Of a stretch of DNA of 64,000 nucleotides, positions 60,941 through 64,000 are shown piece by piece (position 1 is the first letter of the stretch; each line of letters opens with the position of its first letter). Under the pieces are notes generated by a model that saw only the letters and a program-made list of their open reading frames with translations, was not told the DNA's origin and made no database searches. This stretch comes from an uncultured Lachnospiraceae bacterium (GTDB lineage: Bacteria; Bacillota; Clostridia; Lachnospirales; Lachnospiraceae), in assembly GCA_910577115.1 (NCBI GenBank), contig CAJTMC010000006.1, forward strand, positions 1 through 64,000. The letters run 5' to 3'. The position numbers were made by a program, and so were the translations under genes.

Positions 60941-62722
60941 ATGGCAAATTGGAGAGTGGCGGCAAAGCGGGCGGATTTTAACGCCATTGCGCAAAAATAT
61001 AAAATAACACCTGTTCTTGCCCGCATTATCAGGAATAGGGATATCATTGCAGATGCAGACATTGACAAGTTTCTGCATGGCGGCATCAGGGATTTGTATT
61101 CGCCGCTTTTGTTAAAGGATATGGAGAAGGCAGTGGAGCTGCTGATGGCTAAAATAGAACAACAGAAGAAAATCCGTATTATCGGGGATTATGACATTGA
61201 TGGGATTTGTTCTACCTATATTTTGTATCGCGGTCTTTGCGAATGCGGTGCGGTGGTTGATGCGGCAATCCCGCACAGAATGCATGACGGGTACGGGCTG
61301 AATGAGCATTTGATTGATATGGCGCATGAGGCAGGTACGGATACGGTGCTTACGTGTGATAACGGGATTGCGGCGTATACACAGATTGCCTATGCGAATG
61401 ATTTGGGCATGACGGTGATTGTTACGGATCATCATGAGGTGCCTTATGAGGAAAAGGACGGGGAGCGCGCATACAAGGTTCCGCCTGCATATGCGGTTGT
61501 TGATCCCAAGCAGGAGGACTGTACATACCCGTTTCCGGAGATTTGCGGTGCGGTGGTGGCATATAAGCTTGTGCTGCTGCTTTTGGCAAGGCATTTTAGT
61601 AAAGAATGGCAGGAGATTATGGAGTCGGAGACTGGCTATGCGCTTTTGGAGCTTGCGGCGTTTGCAACAATCGGCGATGTAATGGAGCTTAAGGACGAAA
61701 ACCGGATTATCGTAAAATGCGGTCTGGAGCTGATGAAAAATACGCGAAATATCGGGCTTCGGGCGCTTATGGATGTGACTGAAATTCAATCGCAGAATAT
61801 TAAGCCATATACAATTGGCTTTGTACTGGGACCATGCCTGAATGCAACGGGAAGACTGGATACCGCCACAAACGCGCTTGAACTCTTTTGTGCAGCGGAT
61901 ACGCAAAGCGCAGTACAGATTGCAGGCGATTTAAAGGCAATGAATGACAGCCGGAAGGAGCTGACGCAAAAAGGCGTGGAGGAGGCAATCTGCCTGATTG
62001 AGGAGAACGGGCTGCTCAATGACAAGGTGCTTGTCGTGTATCTGCCCGAAGTGCATGAAAGCCTTGCAGGGATTATTGCGGGGCGGATTCGGGAAAAGTA
62101 TGGGAAACCGACGTTTGTGCTGACAAACGCCGAGGACGGAGTAAAAGGCTCCGGACGTTCGATTGAGGCATTTCATATGTATGATGAGATGACAAAGTGC
62201 AAGGAGCTTTTCACAAAGTATGGCGGACATAAGCTTGCAGCAGGACTTTCCCTTCCAAAAGAGAATGTAGTGTTGTTTCGAAAAGAATTAAATAACAACT
62301 GTAATCTTACAAAGGAAGACTTTGAGGAGAAAGTACTGATTGATGTGCCGATGCCTATGGATTATGCTTCTTTTCAGCTGGTAGAGGAGCTTGCGCTTTT
62401 GGAGCCTTTCGGCAATGGCAATCCCAAACCGCAGTTTGCCCACAAAAATGTGAAGCTGCTCTCGGGCAGAATCTTAGGCGCGCATAAAAATGTGGGGAAG
62501 TATGTTGTAGCGGGAGAGAGCGGAAAACGCTTTGACATGATGTACTTTGGCGATTTGGAGGCATTTAATGCTTTTTTATGCAATAAATTTGGAGAAGATA
62601 ACGTAAAACAAATTTATGAAGGCGGAAGCTGTGGTTTGGCAATTTCGGTCGTGTATTATCCGGACATCAATGAATTTCGTGGAAATACATCATTGCAGAT
62701 GATTATGAAGTATTACCAATAG
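60941..62722 (+). CDS. recJ: single-stranded-DNA-specific exonuclease RecJ
   Basis: A 593-residue 5'-3' single-strand exonuclease used in recombination and base-excision repair. DHH phosphoesterase motifs: Asp83 and Asp85 in GDYDIDG, AIPHRMHDGYG, LTCDNG, Asp163-His164-His165 in VTDHHEVPYE, and VVDPKQEDCTYPF. The DHHA1 domain has GSGRSIEAFHM and KYGGHKLAAG; an OB-fold region closes the protein (LALLEPFGNGNPKPQFAHKNV). GGAGGG lies before ATG 60941. The sequence fits the bacterial RecJ length of about 560-590. Confidence 0.93.
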   Translation: MANWRVAAKRADFNAIAQKYKITPVLARIIRNRDIIADADIDKFLHGGIRDLYSPLLLKDMEKAVELLMAKIEQQKKIRIIGDYDIDGICSTYILYRGLCECGAVVDAAIPHRMHDGYGLNEHLIDMAHEAGTDTVLTCDNGIAAYTQIAYANDLGMTVIVTDHHEVPYEEKDGERAYKVPPAYAVVDPKQEDCTYPFPEICGAVVAYKLVLLLLARHFSKEWQEIMESETGYALLELAAFATIGDVMELKDENRIIVKCGLELMKNTRNIGLRALMDVTEIQSQNIKPYTIGFVLGPCLNATGRLDTATNALELFCAADTQSAVQIAGDLKAMNDSRKELTQKGVEEAICLIEENGLLNDKVLVVYLPEVHESLAGIIAGRIREKYGKPTFVLTNAEDGVKGSGRSIEAFHMYDEMTKCKELFTKYGGHKLAAGLSLPKENVVLFRKELNNNCNLTKEDFEEKVLIDVPMPMDYASFQLVEELALLEPFGNGNPKPQFAHKNVKLLSGRILGAHKNVGKYVVAGESGKRFDMMYFGDLEAFNAFLCNKFGEDNVKQIYEGGSCGLAISVVYYPDINEFRGNTSLQMIMKYYQ

Positions 62723-62836
62723 CGTAAATTTGTGCTGTTTTGGTAATAGCCGGTTATTAGAAGGCAACTTTATCCTTTGTTAATAAATATAATTCTTTTT
62801 TTAGTATTTAAACACAATTTGGACACATTTATCCTT

Positions 62837-62850
62837 TATAGTGGTATATA
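62837..62850 (+). promoter_or_regulatory. promoter candidate for the intergenic small RNA
   Basis: Two overlapping -10 elements: TATAGT at 62837-62842 (start near 62849) and the extended TG-G-TATATA at 62842-62850. TTGGAC at 62819-62824 is a poor-spaced -35. The first would place the start exactly at the 5' hairpin. Confidence 0.4.
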
Positions 62851-62922
62851 GATAGTTGAGCACTCACTATCTCCCCCCTCATAAGAAAATAGTAAAAGAA
62901 CCCGATAATCGGGTTCTTTTAC
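62850..62922 (+). ncRNA. candidate small RNA with a C-rich unpaired tract
   Basis: An approximately 70-nt transcript is suggested by a 5' hairpin (AGATAGT 62850-62856 / ACTATCT 62866-62872), an unpaired CCCCCC run inside CTCCCCCCTC (62871-62880), and a strong terminator hairpin at 62892-62922. The C tract could pair with G-rich ribosome sites, as in UCCC-motif sRNAs of Staphylococcus (Rsa family). There is no ORF. The upstream part of the gap (62723-62836) is AT-rich; it begins with GCGTAAATTTGTG at 62722, a motif seen in other gaps. Confidence 0.45.
62892..62922 (+). terminator. perfect terminator hairpin of the small RNA
   Basis: GTAAAAGAACCCGA / TCGGGTTCTTTTAC, a 14-bp stem with a 3-nt loop; A-rich before and T-rich at the end of the stem, so potentially active on both strands. 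Confidence 0.8.
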
Positions 62923-62938
62923 ATTGTGTTCAGAATTA

Positions 62939-63118
62939 ATATCGGTGTAGTTGAAATTTGCCGGTCAGTAACGGATTTCGGAAGATGACGGCCGATATAG
63001 CTGCAGATTGATGTGGCAATTGGACGTTGTGAGGGAAAAGAAAAAGACGGAAATAATTGCGAATCGTACCTTAAAAGTAGCGAATGGTTCCAAGCCGATA
63101 GACTTGGAGCCTTTTTTT
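62939..63118 (+). ncRNA. candidate structured intergenic transcript with terminator
   Basis: ATATCG (62939-62944) pairs with CGATAT (62993-62998), and inside it GCC-G-GTCA (62960-62967) pairs with TGACGGC (62986-62992), giving two nested helices with a one-base bulge. About 90 nt later a strong terminator (63086-63118) ends the unit. There is no ORF of note and no match to a riboswitch I know. It lies 184 nt before the final response-regulator gene, so it may be either a separate RNA or a leader. Confidence 0.3.
63086..63118 (+). terminator. rho-independent terminator in the recJ-response regulator gap
   Basis: GGTTCCAAG / CTTGGAGCC, 9-bp stem with one G-U pair, 8-nt loop and seven T (63112-63118). 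Confidence 0.85.
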
Positions 63119-63183
63119 GAGTATAAAAAATGTAAGGGGAAATAAATTATATAGTGCAAAATCATTTTTTTATGGTAGTTTTA

Positions 63184-63192
63184 TGGTAAAAT
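63184..63192 (+). promoter_or_regulatory. extended -10 promoter of the final response regulator
   Basis: TG-G-TAAAAT at 63184-63192; start near 63199, leader about 100 nt. The -35 region is a T-rich stretch. Confidence 0.5.
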
Positions 63193-63301
63193 GTCAGAAT
63201 AAAACAAAAATAAAATATTAAATTTTTATTAAATTTTGTAAAGCCTGTGTTACGCAGCCCGTAAACGAAAGAAAAATAGAAATTACGAAGGAGTGTCAAA
63301 T

Positions 63302-64000
63302 ATGTACCAAATAGCAATCTGCGAGGACGAAGTATTTGAACTGGATAAAGTAGGGCAGATCCTGCAGAACTATCATACATCGTCTATGAAAGAGGAATTT
63401 TCAATTCGGAAGTTTACAAATTCAGAGGAGTTGCTTTTGCAGATGACAACGCAGGACTACAAGCCGGATATTATCTTAATGGATATCTATCTGCCGGGAA
63501 GGTCAGGAATTGAGACAGCAAGGAAGCTGCGGGACGAAGGGAATTCCTGTAAGATTGTATTTCTGACTTCATCGCAGGAGCACGCGCTGGAAGCGTTCGG
63601 TGTAGAGGCGACTTCCTATTTGGTAAAGCCTGTTTCCGAAAGAGAGCTTTTTCCTGTGCTCGACAAGATTATAAAGAGCCTTGTAAATGAGCAGCCCCGT
63701 TATATTTTTTTGAAGACGGATGCTTGTGTGCTCAAAGTGAAGCCAAACGATATTCTTTACTGTGAGGCGCAGCGCAAAAAGCAGTGCGTTTACTTAAAAG
63801 AGGGTGAAAGTGTTTTTTTGCATATGACAATGACAAAGCTTTATGAACTGCTTTGCGTTCATAAGGAATTTGTGAAGCTGGGTGTTTCCTATATCGTGAA
63901 TATGGAGCATATTGAGCGGCTTGGTACACAAATGCTGTTGCTGGGTAACGGTAAGGAAATCTATCTGCCGAGAGGTTCTTATAAAGAGTTGCGGAAAAAA
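63302..64000 (+). CDS. LytTR-family response regulator (3' end beyond the window)
   Basis: The visible 233 residues are nearly the full protein and stay open to the last base. The receiver domain has Glu8-Asp9, phospho-acceptor Asp61 in IILMDIYLPG and Lys109 in YLVKPV. The LytTR DNA-binding domain begins near residue 135 (YIFLKTDACVLKVKPNDILYCE) and includes FVKLGVSYIVNMEHIERLG and the terminal LPRGSYKELRKK. It is related to, but clearly different from, the regulator at 22662. AAGGAG lies 8 nt before ATG 63302. A partner kinase may follow outside the window. Confidence 0.9.
   Translation, partial: MYQIAICEDEVFELDKVGQILQNYHTSSMKEEFSIRKFTNSEELLLQMTTQDYKPDIILMDIYLPGRSGIETARKLRDEGNSCKIVFLTSSQEHALEAFGVEATSYLVKPVSERELFPVLDKIIKSLVNEQPRYIFLKTDACVLKVKPNDILYCEAQRKKQCVYLKEGESVFLHMTMTKLYELLCVHKEFVKLGVSYIVNMEHIERLGTQMLLLGNGKEIYLPRGSYKELRKK

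Overview
The window looks like a chromosomal segment of an anaerobic, endospore-forming Firmicute of class Clostridia, most probably Lachnospiraceae. The evidence is spoIIGA-sigE-sigG directly after ftsZ, a SCIFF (ranthipeptide) precursor with its radical SAM maturase next to secDF, a Firmicutes-type ispF/cysE/cysS/mrnC/rlmB/sigH run, sigma-A promoters with Firmicutes extended -10 elements, strong purine-rich Shine-Dalgarno sites, frequent GTG/TTG starts and a moderate GC content (not computed). No rRNA, tRNA, CRISPR array, IS element or prophage was seen.

Layout. 0.2-3.0 kb: an Rpn/PD-(D/E)XK nuclease-family protein and a methyl-accepting chemotaxis protein. 3.0-5.9 kb: a Cd/Zn/Pb resistance operon (ArsR/CadC-type repressor with a visible palindromic operator, a stand-alone HMA domain protein, and a P1B ATPase lacking its own HMA domain). 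5.9-17.3 kb: housekeeping genes (DinG/XPD-like helicase fused to a nuclease domain, phosphohexomutase, ispF, deoD, cysE, cysS, mrnC, rlmB, a sigH-like sigma factor, a short recQ). 17.4-27.1 kb: more accessory genes (DUF3048 protein, esterase, orphan solute-binding lipoprotein, a small unknown protein plus TetR regulator behind a 10-4-10 operator, a LytTR/GHKL two-component system, an SMI1/KNR4 protein, and a PurF-like protein lacking the glutaminase cysteine). 27.5-31.2 kb: a MacAB-like ABC efflux operon with an elaborate promoter region. 31.3-32.3 kb: a NYN-OST-HTH protein on the minus strand.

32.6-47.5 kb is the division and cell-wall (dcw) cluster running into the early sporulation sigma cluster: mraZ (with a four-copy MraZ box), rsmH, ftsL, two class B PBPs, murD, ftsW/spoVE, murA, divIB, ftsZ, spoIIGA, sigE, sigG. 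mraY, murE, murF and murG are not in it. 47.7-50.7 kb holds an Sfp-type phosphopantetheinyl transferase overlapping a large unknown protein with a cNMP-like N-terminus. 50.7-53.6 kb has MATE and CNNM/CBS (CorC/HlyC) transporters on the minus strand. 53.8-59.4 kb has a TIGR04086-like membrane protein, a GH25 lysozyme, the SCIFF peptide scfA, scfB and secDF. 59.4-62.7 kb has traX-like, acyl-ACP thioesterase and recJ genes. 62.7-63.3 kb is a gene-free stretch with two apparent small transcription units, and the window ends inside a second LytTR response regulator.

The best leads beyond ordinary annotation are the small-RNA candidate with an unpaired C-rich tract at 62850-62922, the TetR operator at 21313-21336, the SCIFF locus whose 47-residue precursor is easily missed, the cysteine-less PurF homologue, the Sfp/cNMP-like pair, and a dispersed family of intergenic palindromes built on GCRAATTTGTG arms. 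Functions are assigned from recognised motifs and synteny; no database search was run.
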